Below are positions 27,306 through 36,419 of a stretch of 61,007 nucleotides of DNA, piece by piece. The stretch is from an uncultured Pseudanabaenaceae cyanobacterium (GTDB lineage: Bacteria; Cyanobacteriota; Cyanobacteriia; PCC-9006; JAAUQQ01). Under the pieces are notes generated by a model. It saw nothing but the letters and a program-made list of their open reading frames with translations. It did no database searches and was not told where the DNA came from. Positions within the stretch are counted from its first letter, which is position 1; the number at the start of each line of letters is the position of its first letter. The stretch is taken from positions 1-61,007 of the forward strand of contig CALECT010000007.1 in the NCBI GenBank assembly GCA_937949725.1, given 5' to 3'. The translations under genes were made by a program, and so were the position numbers.

Positions 27306-28277
27306 TTAAAGCGTTACCGCTTCCAAGCTGCTACGCGGATCAGAGCTCCGAACACCCTGGAGCTTCTCATAGAGCTCCCGCTCCTCATCGCTGAGATTCT
27401 TCGGCGTCGCAATGACAATTTTGACGAGCTGATCACCTCGCCCATCTCGCTTCGGCCAACCTTTCCCCCGCAAGCGTAAGGACTGCCCGGAACGAATGCC
27501 CGCAGGTACATTAACGCTCACTCGCCCTTCGGGAGTCGGCACCTCAATCTGGGTTCCCAGCGCGGCTTCATCGGGGGCAATGGGCACTTCGCAGGATAGG
27601 TTCTCTCCGTCTAATTTGAAAAAAGAATGGGATTGAAGCGAAATAATTAGATAGAGGTCTCCCTTCTGGCCATAGGCACTGGCCATGCCCTTGCCTCGCA
27701 GGCGCACTTTACTCCCCTCTTTGACGCCAGCGGGAATATTGACCTCAATGGAGCGGCCATTGGCTCGAATGGATTTGCGAGTGCCCTTAAAAGCATCACT
27801 GAAGCTTAAGCTCAACTTTGCTTCCTGGTCCAAGCTGGTGGCGGTCTGTCCTTGCCCCCCAAAACCACCGCCACCGAAGCCAGCTCCCGCTGGACCTCGG
27901 GCTCCAAAACCACCGCCGCTGGGCTGATTGAAGCGACCTAGTAGCTCGTTGATGAATTCATCAAAATTGTTGAAACGGCCGAAGTCGGCATCGTCAAAAC
28001 CGCCCCCTCCACCGTAGCCGCCCCCAAAACCACCCTGGCCTGCCTGCTTCCAGTACTGGCCAAACTGGTCGTATTTTTTACGTTTGTCGCTATCGGAGAG
28101 AACCTCGTAGGCCTCATTGATTTCTTTAAACTTTGTCTCAGCTACCGCATCGCTGGGGTTGAGGTCGGGATGGTATTTACGGGCCAATTTACGAAATGAC
28201 CGCTTGATCTCATCGGCATCGGCAGAACGACTGACGCCGAGCACCGCATAGTAGTCTTTGAAATCAGTCGAAGCCAT
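27306..28277 (-). CDS. DnaJ-family co-chaperone without zinc finger (CbpA type)
   Basis: The 323-residue protein has a J domain at about 6-72 with the essential HPD (RKYHPDLNP), which stimulates DnaK ATPase. A Gly/Phe-rich region (GGFGGGYGGGGGF) follows, then two C-terminal beta domains (VNIPAGVKEGSKVRLRGKG, VNVPAGIRSGQSLRLRGKG) and a dimerisation end. The four CxxCxGxG zinc motifs of classic DnaJ are absent, placing it with type II/CbpA proteins common in cyanobacteria. No dnaK is adjacent. Confidence 0.92.
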   Translation of the reverse strand: MASTDFKDYYAVLGVSRSADADEIKRSFRKLARKYHPDLNPSDAVAETKFKEINEAYEVLSDSDKRKKYDQFGQYWKQAGQGGFGGGYGGGGGFDDADFGRFNNFDEFINELLGRFNQPSGGGFGARGPAGAGFGGGGFGGQGQTATSLDQEAKLSLSFSDAFKGTRKSIRANGRSIEVNIPAGVKEGSKVRLRGKGMASAYGQKGDLYLIISLQSHSFFKLDGENLSCEVPIAPDEAALGTQIEVPTPEGRVSVNVPAGIRSGQSLRLRGKGWPKRDGRGDQLVKIVIATPKNLSDEERELYEKLQGVRSSDPRSSLEAVTL

Positions 28278-28369
28278 TCACCGCACCTCTCCACTGCGAT
28301 CGCGACGGAAACTCACCAAAGGCAAGTCTCAACCTAAGTCTGCCCCATCATTGTGGCACTGCGAACCGG

Positions 28370-28581
28370 CTAACCAGGTGCGTTTAACCGTATGGTCCAA
28401 GATTCGGTTTTACCCATAAACTTAGGCGCTCCAAAGAGCTGTTGCCTGAGGTGATTGTTAGACAACCAGTACCAATCCGAGCCCTGATCGCACAACTGCC
28501 GAGCAAGGGATGATTTCCCACTGCCCGGCAGCCTACGGTCATTAGAGCGATTGCTTCGCAAGCTGTCGAAGAAATCGCCAT
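28370..28581 (-). pseudogene. Decayed P-loop kinase-like gene fragment
   Basis: Two overlapping minus-strand frames fit one protein: IALMTVG in the first, then LPGSGKSSLARQLCDQG in the second, joined by restoring one base inside the Walker A coding sequence. Downstream, NNHLRQQLFG resembles the STDAIRxQLFG motif of zeta-toxin/AAA-type small kinases found in cyanobacteria. It is cut off after about 60 residues at both scales: frameshift early and no 3' part before dnaJ. It lies in the 332-bp gap between dnaJ and glgC. Confidence 0.6.
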
Positions 28582-28609
28582 TCGCTAAACCAATCTTCAG
28601 ACAGACGTA

Positions 28610-29902
28610 TTAGATGATGGTGCCATTGGGAATAACGCCATTTTTCTGGACCACGACAATGCCACTGCGAATGTAGAAGCCTTCGTCTTCGCGCTGAGCT
28701 TCTTGCACGCGATCCTTGTTGATAATCTGCACATTGTCACCAATGCAAGCATTCTTATCAATGATCGCACCACGAATGGTGGTATTGGAACCAATTCCCA
28801 CAGGCACTTGGCCTTCGGAACGGCCCTCGCGACGAACCTGGGGAGTCTGATAATAGTCAGCTCCCATGAGCATGGCGTCTTGAATGACGCTACCCGAGCC
28901 AACGCGAGACCGCACACCCAAAACAGAGTGGTGAATACGGCATTCCTTGAGAATGCAGCCCTCACTCACCATGGATTCAGTCACATTGCAGTCCCACATC
29001 TTCGTTGCAGGTAAGAAGCGACTGCGGGTGTAAATGGGAGCCTTCTCATCGTAGAAGCTGAAAGGAGGCGTGGGCTGCTGGGTGAGCGCCAAGTTGGCTT
29101 CGTAGAAAGCTTGGATGGTTCCAATATCCTCCCAGTAACCATCAAACAGGTAGGCCTGAAGGTTGTACTTATCTGATGCGGAGGGAATGATTTCCTTGCC
29201 GAAGTCAGTCTGGTCGGGATAGTTCTCAAGCAGATCAATGAGAACCTGACGCTTAAAAACATAAATGCCCATGGAAGCGATGTAAGGCTTCTGCTTGGCA
29301 GCCTCAGCATCCAGTCCCATGGAAGCAGTATCTACAGCCATTGCCTTAAGGTCATCCCCTTTAGGCTTCTCACTGAACTCGATAATGCGCCCGTTTCCAT
29401 CAACCTTCATCAGGCCAAAGTCCGAAGCACGCTGCTCATCGATAGGCACAACGGACAAGGTTACATCAGCACCCGTTTCACGGTGGTGGCGAATGAAATC
29501 TCCGTAATCCATTCGGTAGAGATGGTCGCCGGAAAGAATGATGAACTCGTCAACATCCCAATCCTTTAGCAAGTCTACGTACTGGCGAACAGCATCTGCT
29601 GTTCCCTGGAACCAACCACTATTGTTCGGCGTTTGCTGAGCAGCCAAGACCTCTACAAAGCCATCTTGGAAACCACCAACATTGTTGTAAGTGCGAGACA
29701 CATGGCGATTGAGAGAAGCAGAGTTAAACTGCGTCAGCACATAAATCTTGAATATCTCAGAGTTGATGCAGTTGCTCACTGGGATATCAATCAGGCGATA
29801 CTTCCCCGCCAGCGACACTGCTGGCTTCGCCCTTACCTTCGTCAATGGGTACAGACGTGTCCCTGCACCACCACCCAAAATAATTCCTAAAACCTTCTGC
29901 AC
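28610..29902 (-). CDS. glgC: Glucose-1-phosphate adenylyltransferase
   Basis: Makes ADP-glucose, the controlled step of glycogen synthesis; allosterically activated by 3-phosphoglycerate in cyanobacteria. The 430-residue protein has the pyrophosphorylase motif [16 protein letters not shown], the [19 protein letters not shown] substrate region, [12 protein letters not shown], and a C-terminal left-handed beta-helix. The near-C-terminal [18 protein letters not shown] matches the activator-binding end. The start is GTG, inferred from the standard N-terminus. Single gene. Confidence 0.97.
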   Translation of the reverse strand: MQKVLGIILGGGAGTRLYPLTKVRAKPAVSLAGKYRLIDIPVSNCINSEIFKIYVLTQFNSASLNRHVSRTYNNVGGFQDGFVEVLAAQQTPNNSGWFQGTADAVRQYVDLLKDWDVDEFIILSGDHLYRMDYGDFIRHHRETGADVTLSVVPIDEQRASDFGLMKVDGNGRIIEFSEKPKGDDLKAMAVDTASMGLDAEAAKQKPYIASMGIYVFKRQVLIDLLENYPDQTDFGKEIIPSASDKYNLQAYLFDGYWEDIGTIQAFYEANLALTQQPTPPFSFYDEKAPIYTRSRFLPATKMWDCNVTESMVSEGCILKECRIHHSVLGVRSRVGSGSVIQDAMLMGADYYQTPQVRREGRSEGQVPVGIGSNTTIRGAIIDKNACIGDNVQIINKDRVQEAQREDEGFYIRSGIVVVQKNGVIPNGTII

Positions 29903-30330
29903 TATTTAGACTCCTCTTCAGACCAACGCAGTTCACAACGATCACTTAGTAACGGTCCAACGAGCCTGGATGACACATGGGGAATCTACCTACCCCATAA
30001 TCAACGGTTGAGCATCCTCCCAAACCTGGTCTCTCAACCCTGGCCACAGAGGCAACCACCCTAAGCATGGTTCAAGCTGGGTTTACAGACCGTAACCCAG
30101 ATGACGCAATCACAAGTTTTTTAAAGGACCTGTAACGTCAGCCCCTATCAGTGTGCGATCGCGCTGACCCCTTGGCAAGGGGATCAACGGCTAAATCCCT
30201 TGAAAGAATGAGACAGGGGCGTGCTTAGACGAGAACTGTCTATGGATTAAATTGAGCATTTCTGTAATGGAGAACTAAGCGATTAGGCTTAATCACCTGA
30301 AATCCAGATGTAAAAGCCATAAGCAGCAGT
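29903..30330. other. Gap upstream of glgC
   Basis: 428 bp between glgC and the 3' end of murD, presumably holding the glgC promoter. A small hairpin CCCCTT-GGC-AAGGGG lies at 30168-30182 and a HIP1-like GCGATCGC just before it. No gene or RNA motif recognised. Confidence 0.35.
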
Positions 30331-31782
30331 TTAGGCGTGTGAATTGCAGAACGCCTGGCTGAGCTGGCGAAAATCCTCACCTCGGCATTCAAAATTGGCA
30401 TATTGGTCAAAGCTGGCGCAGGCGGGAGATAACAAGACAGCACCAGCCTTCAGTTCTTGAGCCCATTCAGCTGCACGAGGCACTCCTTCGGTCAAACTAG
30501 GCAAGACCTCCAGCCGAACCACCCCCGCAGCCTCCATGCGCTCGGCAAACTGGGGCGCTGCATCCCCCACCAGTACTACAGCAAGCGCCTGAGCCTTAAT
30601 GCGGGCGATCCAGGCGCTATCGTCACCATCCTTGGGAGCTCCTCCAGCAATGAGAATGGTTGGCTCGGTCATGGCCGCCAATCCCACCTCAGCTGCATCG
30701 TAATTTGTCGCTTTGCTGTCATTGATAAAAGTAATCCCCTGCCACTGGGCAACTTGCTCTAAGCGGTGGGGAACGCCAGAGAATTCGCGAATGGCTTGGG
30801 CGATCGCTGCCTTGGGGACACCCGCCAAATGAGCCGCCCCGGCAGCCAGTAGCAGGTTTTGCTGATTATGCTGACCGTGCATTCGCAAACTAGAAGCTTC
30901 TAGCAGAGCTTCCCCAGCCACCTTGACCCAACCATCCTCGATATAAATACTGCGCTCCAGAGGAGCCAATGCCAGGTCAAGCCCCTGGGTATTAGTCCAG
31001 TAGGCTGTTGGAAACTGAGATTTTGCCTGGCCTCTCAAGTAAGCATCATCACCATTGAGTAATTGAATTTCAGACCGTAGCAGCAAGCTTGCTTTGATCG
31101 CTGCGTAGTTTTCAACGGTCTTATGGCGACTGAGATGGTCTGGCGTTAGCGTCGTCCAAACACCAATACGAGGAGCAATGCTCTGACCCGCTTCAATCTG
31201 ATAGCTACTCAACTCAGCTAGGACCCAGGATGGAGCGTCAACCTCTGATGCTCCATCCTTGAGCTCGATTTCATCTCCACAACTAGCCTGGTAAGCCAAT
31301 TCGCAGGCTGCATAGCCAATATTGCCGCAGGCTTGAATGGGATAACCCGCCACCTTAAAGATGGCATCCAATAAAGCAGTCGTGGTCGTCTTGCCATTTG
31401 TGCCCGTTACACAGAGCCAGGGACGGTTCTGAAGCTGCTCCCAGGCATAGGCCAACTCCCCAATCACTCCCCAACCGAGATCGCGAGCTTTCACTAAGCC
31501 CGGAATATCCCAGGGAACGCCAGGACTGACCACCACTAAAGGGGCAGTATTCGCTGAATGCTCATTTGCGTCTGCAGCTCCAGACTCAGCTAACAAAACA
31601 TCGGGGTTAAAGCGATCGCTCAACCGCACCGTAATTCCATCCTCAGCTAAGGCGGTCTGCTGCTGCCTTAGCGCCTCAGAATTACCACTGTCACTCAGAA
31701 CAACGCGATAGCCCTGGGCCTTCAACAGTGTCGCTGCAGCCAATCCAGACTTCCCCAAGCCCACCACGTACGCCGTTTCCAT
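30331..31782 (-). CDS. murD: UDP-N-acetylmuramoylalanine--D-glutamate ligase
   Basis: Cytosolic ATP-dependent ligase adding D-glutamate to UDP-MurNAc-L-Ala in peptidoglycan synthesis. About 483 residues: N-terminal Rossmann domain (AYVVGLGKSGLAAATLL), central ATPase with CVTGTNGKTTTTALLDAI, the NLLLAAGAAHLAGV segment, and the C-terminal domain with FINDSKATN and LLSPACASFDQY. Slightly longer than the usual 450 because of inserts. ATG 31782 is preferred; a GTG lies in frame at 31800. Divergent from kaiA. Confidence 0.95.
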   Translation of the reverse strand: METAYVVGLGKSGLAAATLLKAQGYRVVLSDSGNSEALRQQQTALAEDGITVRLSDRFNPDVLLAESGAADANEHSANTAPLVVVSPGVPWDIPGLVKARDLGWGVIGELAYAWEQLQNRPWLCVTGTNGKTTTTALLDAIFKVAGYPIQACGNIGYAACELAYQASCGDEIELKDGASEVDAPSWVLAELSSYQIEAGQSIAPRIGVWTTLTPDHLSRHKTVENYAAIKASLLLRSEIQLLNGDDAYLRGQAKSQFPTAYWTNTQGLDLALAPLERSIYIEDGWVKVAGEALLEASSLRMHGQHNQQNLLLAAGAAHLAGVPKAAIAQAIREFSGVPHRLEQVAQWQGITFINDSKATNYDAAEVGLAAMTEPTILIAGGAPKDGDDSAWIARIKAQALAVVLVGDAAPQFAERMEAAGVVRLEVLPSLTEGVPRAAEWAQELKAGAVLLSPACASFDQYANFECRGEDFRQLSQAFCNSHA

Positions 31783-32007
31783 TGGCCCTAGTCCGAACAC
31801 ACAACGCCCTTATCCTACAGGAGCAATCTCCTTCACTCATTAGGCTAACGGCCCATTTTTATCGTTTCTCTAACGGCATGAAAAGCAGCTTCTCACATCC
31901 CGAATTTCCGACAAAGCCTAGGTCTCATCTGGAGCAAGACAGAGCACAAGGGCTGGGAGCAGGGCTATAGTAAAAGCTATATTTTATTCTCAAGTGCTTC
32001 TGCTGCT

Positions 32008-32850
32008 GTGCAACCCAACGTTTCAATTCTGGCGCTGCTAGGCTCTGAGCAACTGCTGATGCAGCTGCAGGATGCTTTAGACTCACAGCAATACAACTTC
32101 CAGCAAACCTCCACGGAAGAAGCCTTCATCCGCGCTTTGGAAGACGCTCAATCATCAGTTGACTGTCTATTAATTGATGAGGCACTTGCTTTGCCTTCTC
32201 TCTTCGCCACCCTGCGGAGAGAGAGCGTTCTACTCCCCATCGTGGTTCTCTCGGGTGATGAAGGCCATGAGGCTTACCACAGCGCAGAAGTCAATCTCCC
32301 CCAAGCCGAGATTGCGACTGTTGGCGATCGCGTCAATGCTGCCATCAAACAATTTCTCCAACTCTCACCCCAAGAGACTAACTTTTCCCTAGATAGCCCC
32401 CCCATTGATAGCGAACCGTCTTCGCCAGAAGTACTGTTGGAGCAACAACAGCGCCTTGCAAGTAAATTAAAAGAGCGCTTGGGATATCTCGGTGTTTACT
32501 ACAAGCGAAACTCCAGCAATTTTTACAGTAACCTCAATGAGATTGAGCAACAGCAGCTCATCGGTGAACTAACCACAAAATATCAAGGTATTTTGCTTGC
32601 TTATTTTAGCGAGACCACCGAGCTAAACCTGCTCATTGATGAGTTCATAAATTTATCTTTCTTTACCGATATTTCTGTAACTCAGATTGTTGAGATTCAT
32701 ATGAAACTCATCGACGATTATTCGAAGCAGCTAAAATTGGAAGGCAGAAATGAAGCCATTCTCATTAATTACCGGCTAACCCTGCTCGATATCGTTTCTC
32801 ACCTCTGTGAAATGTATCGTCGTTCCATTCCGAGAGAGCCTTTAGGTTAA
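32008..32850 (+). CDS. kaiA: Circadian clock protein KaiA
   Basis: KaiA promotes KaiC autophosphorylation by holding the KaiC A-loop open. The 280-residue protein (284 in Synechococcus elongatus) has the N-terminal pseudo-receiver domain (roughly 1-135, ILALLGSEQLLMQL..). The C-terminal four-helix dimerisation domain (from about 155) contains LKERLGYLGVYYKRNS, FYSNLNEIEQQQLIGEL and LIDEFINLSFFTDISVTQIV. The start is GTG: no earlier start exists in frame. It is divergent from murD with about 200 bp between, and heads the kai cluster. Confidence 0.96.
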   Translation: MQPNVSILALLGSEQLLMQLQDALDSQQYNFQQTSTEEAFIRALEDAQSSVDCLLIDEALALPSLFATLRRESVLLPIVVLSGDEGHEAYHSAEVNLPQAEIATVGDRVNAAIKQFLQLSPQETNFSLDSPPIDSEPSSPEVLLEQQQRLASKLKERLGYLGVYYKRNSSNFYSNLNEIEQQQLIGELTTKYQGILLAYFSETTELNLLIDEFINLSFFTDISVTQIVEIHMKLIDDYSKQLKLEGRNEAILINYRLTLLDIVSHLCEMYRRSIPREPLG

Positions 32851-33292
32851 TCTGCTGTTAGATGCGGCAAGGCTTTGAGCTATGACTCTAGTGACTTTTA
32901 GTTTCTCTCATTAGTCAGCACTCATTCCTTGATGGGTGCAGGCCAATTGCTTTGATGTTTTGCCTATCTCTCAGCCATCTGTTGCACTGCAAGAGGCATC
33001 AGGAAATAAAACCTAAGAACAAACTTTCCACAGTCACTTGGTGTCTCTAGCTTCTTCAATTTCAATCTTAAAAGATCATTTAGCTGGCTCTAGAAGTTGA
33101 GTTCGCAGAGTATAGACAAGTCGAACTCGACACTATTCCCATCGTTCCGAGCTATCACCCATCTCTCTCTCTTGCCGAATCACAAAGTCTAATCGTCAGT
33201 CCAACAACAAACAATCTCTTACCCCCCTAACAAACCGCTTGAACGCATTGTGATTTTGTTCAATGCTCTAGCCCTATTTTGGAGCCTTCGTC
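32851..33292. promoter_or_regulatory. kaiA-kaiB intergenic, likely kaiB promoter
   Basis: 442 bp, AT-rich and without an ORF of note. In studied cyanobacteria kaiBC has its own promoter downstream of kaiA; the length and position here fit, but no -10/-35 or terminator could be assigned with confidence. Confidence 0.45.
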
Positions 33293-33598
33293 ATGAGCAT
33301 GGCATCCCTAAAGAAAACCTACGTCCTCAAGCTATATGTTGCGGGTAATACTCCCAACTCATCTAGAGCACTGCACACGCTAAAAAATATCCTAGAGAAC
33401 GAATATCAAGGTGTGTATACCTTGAAAGTGATCGACGTTCTTAAGAATCCTCAGCTCGCCGAAGAAGATAAAATTCTAGCCACCCCGACATTGTCCAAGA
33501 TCCTTCCTCCTCCTGTGCGCCGGATTATTGGGGATCTCTCTGACCGAGAGCGAGTTTTAGTTGGTTTAGACCTTCTCCATGGCGAGTTGGGTCTGTAA
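33293..33598 (+). CDS. kaiB: Circadian clock protein KaiB, first copy
   Basis: KaiB binds phosphorylated KaiC after switching to a thioredoxin-like fold and sequesters KaiA. The 101-residue sequence matches the canonical protein through [40 protein letters not shown] and [20 protein letters not shown]. Its tail is short (HGELGL), lacking the acidic C-terminus of the S. elongatus protein. GGAG lies 9 bp before ATG 33293; a second ATG at 33299 is possible. Confidence 0.95.
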   Translation: MSMASLKKTYVLKLYVAGNTPNSSRALHTLKNILENEYQGVYTLKVIDVLKNPQLAEEDKILATPTLSKILPPPVRRIIGDLSDRERVLVGLDLLHGELGL

Positions 33599-33704
33599 TC
33601 GTTAGGCTCGCTCGAATTCTTCCTCAAGCCATCTATCCTTTTTATTTCACAGACGGTAAAGCCTACATTCGATGTCAGCTTTACCGTCTCCTCCCCCTCA
33701 ACGC

Positions 33705-34016
33705 ATGGCTTACCTCAAAACTACATACATTCTCAAGCTATATGTTGCGGGTAATGCAGCAGCATCCACTCGTGCTCTAAGAACCTTGCAAGACATCCTA
33801 GAACATGAGTTTCAGGGGGTTTATGCCCTCAAAGTGATTGATGTCCTCAAGAATCCCCAGCTCGCCGAGGAAGATAAGATCCTCGCGACCCCGACCCTTG
33901 CCAAAATCCTTCCTCCGCCGATGCGCCGTATCATTGGAGACCTTTCTGATCGCAAACGCGTTCTCATTGGCCTAGATTTGCTTTACGAAAACCTGCAGCA
34001 GAATTCAACGGTTTAA
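33705..34016 (+). CDS. kaiB: Circadian clock protein KaiB, second tandem copy
   Basis: A 103-residue KaiB beginning 106 bp after the first copy. It keeps the canonical core ([54 protein letters not shown]) and differs mainly in the first helix and in the tail ([10 protein letters not shown]). The frame also offers ATG 33672, which adds 11 residues with three consecutive prolines; ATG 33705 aligns with KaiB N-termini and is preferred. The copy is intact, so divergence of timing, partner or dosage is possible. Both copies are KaiB1-like rather than distant KaiB2/3 types. Confidence 0.93.
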   Translation: MAYLKTTYILKLYVAGNAAASTRALRTLQDILEHEFQGVYALKVIDVLKNPQLAEEDKILATPTLAKILPPPMRRIIGDLSDRKRVLIGLDLLYENLQQNSTV

Positions 34017-34364
34017 ATATTTTCCTGCGTTAGAAGTATTGTCCTGCGTTAGAAGTTTTAGAGGAGGCTCTATTTGTCACTCTTGTAGGACTAGTCCCCA
34101 AGGATCGATGGAAGAAGCAGTATGAAGTTACTTCGCTGTTGTCCTCATTTCTCATATTTGGTTAACGCCATAACGTTTTGTCTGCATCACAGAAGGACTA
34201 TTCTCGCGAACCGTTTAAATCAACGAGCTGTCTGCGTGACCAATGAAGCTGTTGTTCTCTGCGGCAGCCATCCGAACCAAATAGGCCCAGGCTTTCGCTG
34301 AAGTCATACCTAGGCCGTAGCAGCCTATAATGAGCTCTGCCATGGTTCTTGTTTATATAGCCCT
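34017..34364. promoter_or_regulatory. kaiB-kaiC gap with direct repeat
   Basis: 348 bp separate the second kaiB from kaiC, whereas kaiB and kaiC are usually close together. A 14-bp direct repeat CCTGCGTTAGAAGT occurs at 34024-34037 and 34043-34056 (19-bp period, about two helical turns), a possible tandem protein-binding site or slippage product. The gap may contain a separate kaiC promoter. Confidence 0.5.
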
Positions 34365-35927
34365 ATGCCCCCCTCAGTGCCATCTGGTCCTTCGGCAACA
34401 CCTAAGCGCCGCAGCATCCAAAAAATTCGGACCATGATCGAAGGGTTCGATGACATCAGCCATGGTGGCCTTCCAAAGGGTAGAACCACGCTGGTGAGTG
34501 GTACTTCTGGTACCGGAAAAACGATGTTTTCCGGCCAGTTTCTCTTCAATGGCATTCGGCATTTTGATGAAGCTGGTATTTTTGTGACCTTTGAGGAGTC
34601 CCCAGCGGACATTATCCAGAATGCTGAAAGCATTGGCTGGGACCTCAAAACCATGGTCGAAGAAGGCAAGCTCTTTATTCTCGATGCCTCTCCCGACCCG
34701 GATGGTCAAGAAATTGTCGGTAATTTCGACCTATCGGCCTTGATCGAGCGAATTCAATACGCCATCAAAAAATACCAGGCAAAGCGTGTTGTCATCGATT
34801 CCATCACGGCAGTATTTCAACAATATGATGCGGCTTCTGTGGTGCGGCGAGAGATTTATCGTCTCGTGGCTCGCCTCAAGCAAGTGGGAGTAACAACTGT
34901 TATGACCACTGAACGGGAAGAGGAATATGGCAAAGTCGCTCGCTTTGGCGTGGAGGAGTTTGTCTCCGACAATGTCGTTATCGTGCGCAATGTCTTGGAA
35001 GGGGAGCGTCGCCGCAGAACCGTTGAAATCCTCAAATTGCGGGGCACCACCCATATGAAGGGAGAATATCCCTTCACCATGAATCACGATGGCATCAGCA
35101 TTTTCCCATTGGGTGCCATGCGCTTGACCCAGCGCTCCTCAAACGTGCGCGTCTCCTCTGGCGTGGCCAAGCTGGACGAGATGTGCGGTGGCGGCTTCTT
35201 CAAGGATTCGATTATTTTGGCGACGGGTGCCACTGGCACGGGCAAAACTTTGCTGGTGAGCAAGTTCATTGAGAATGCCTGTAAAAACGGCGATCGCGCC
35301 ATCCTCTTTGCCTATGAAGAATCCCGCGCCCAGCTCCTGCGCAACGCCTACTCCTGGGGGATTGACTGCGAGGAATTCGAACGCCAGGGACTGCTTAAAA
35401 TCATCTGTGCTTATCCCGAATCTGCTGGATTAGAAGACCATCTGCAAACGATCAAGTCGGAAATTAGCGAGTTTAAGCCTGCGCGGATTGCGATCGACTC
35501 CCTCTCCGCGCTGGACCGAGGCGTCAGCAGCAACTCCTTCCGTCAATTTGTCATTGGTGTAACGGGCTACGCCAAGCAAGAAGAAATCACCGGCTTCTTT
35601 ACCAACACCACCGATCAATTCATGGGCTCCCACTCCATCACGGACTCTCAGATTTCGACAATTACAGACACTATTTTGCTACTGCAATACGTTGAAATCG
35701 GCGGTGAGATGTCCCGTGCTATCAACGTCTTCAAGATGCGCGGCTCTGCCCATGACAAGGGTATTCGCGAATTCAGCATCAGCAGCAACGGTCCAGAAAT
35801 CAAAGATAACTTCCGTAATCTGGAACGCATCATTAGTGGAGCTCCAACTCGCATCACCATAAACGAGAGCAATGAGCTTTCCCGCATCATGCGTGGCGTC
35901 CAGGAAAAAGCTGGCTCGGGAGAGTAG
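34365..35927 (+). CDS. kaiC: Circadian clock protein KaiC
   Basis: Hexameric double-RecA ATPase, autokinase and autophosphatase at the core of the cyanobacterial clock. The 520-residue protein has CI Walker A GTSGTGKT (about 46-53) and CII Walker A GATGTGKT (about 288-295). It aligns with S. elongatus without gaps, so the phosphorylation sites Ser431 and Thr432 are present in SQISTITDT. The C-terminal A-loop and tail region (RIMRGVQEKAGSGE) is complete. Only the first ~20 residues diverge. The system therefore looks fully functional. Confidence 0.98.
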   Translation: MPPSVPSGPSATPKRRSIQKIRTMIEGFDDISHGGLPKGRTTLVSGTSGTGKTMFSGQFLFNGIRHFDEAGIFVTFEESPADIIQNAESIGWDLKTMVEEGKLFILDASPDPDGQEIVGNFDLSALIERIQYAIKKYQAKRVVIDSITAVFQQYDAASVVRREIYRLVARLKQVGVTTVMTTEREEEYGKVARFGVEEFVSDNVVIVRNVLEGERRRRTVEILKLRGTTHMKGEYPFTMNHDGISIFPLGAMRLTQRSSNVRVSSGVAKLDEMCGGGFFKDSIILATGATGTGKTLLVSKFIENACKNGDRAILFAYEESRAQLLRNAYSWGIDCEEFERQGLLKIICAYPESAGLEDHLQTIKSEISEFKPARIAIDSLSALDRGVSSNSFRQFVIGVTGYAKQEEITGFFTNTTDQFMGSHSITDSQISTITDTILLLQYVEIGGEMSRAINVFKMRGSAHDKGIREFSISSNGPEIKDNFRNLERIISGAPTRITINESNELSRIMRGVQEKAGSGE

Positions 35928-36419
35928 GAAGTGAGGAAGTAAAAAATGAGACTCGGCCATAGGGCCGATTTCACTGTTGCTCTATCAGTGATATTTTGCT
36001 GATGAAAGGAATATCAAAATTAAAGTTGTGCAAGTTTCCATGGAACCGTCCAAGAAAGCTGCAGTTTTGAGAGAGGTCATGCTTGGGTATAGGCTCTCAA
36101 ATGCACGTTTGGGGGTAACTCTTGAACTCCATCAGATTTGCAGTTGCCACTCAAAACAACTCAGTCCGAACATTTTGAGCAGGGCATATAAGCCTTCTTA
36201 GGCTAGGCATGTTGTGAAATTTGAGTCCCTTATGAAATCAGGAAATACCTATTCATATCCAGAGTGTCAAAAGACACTTACGCCCAAGAATTTATCTTTC
36301 TTCTTCTCGTCTACAACATGTTGGTTAAAACCGCAAAAATATTGCATTAAGCAACCTAGACGATATACTTATGTTTCGAAACTAGCAGAGTGAAGACTTA
36401 CTGTTCTCTCCCCCTCAAA
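35928..36419. other. Gap kaiC to RlpA-like gene
   Basis: 492 bp. A weak stem GGCCATAGGGCC near 35958-35969 could help end kaiC transcription but has no T-run. Nothing else recognised. Confidence 0.35.
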
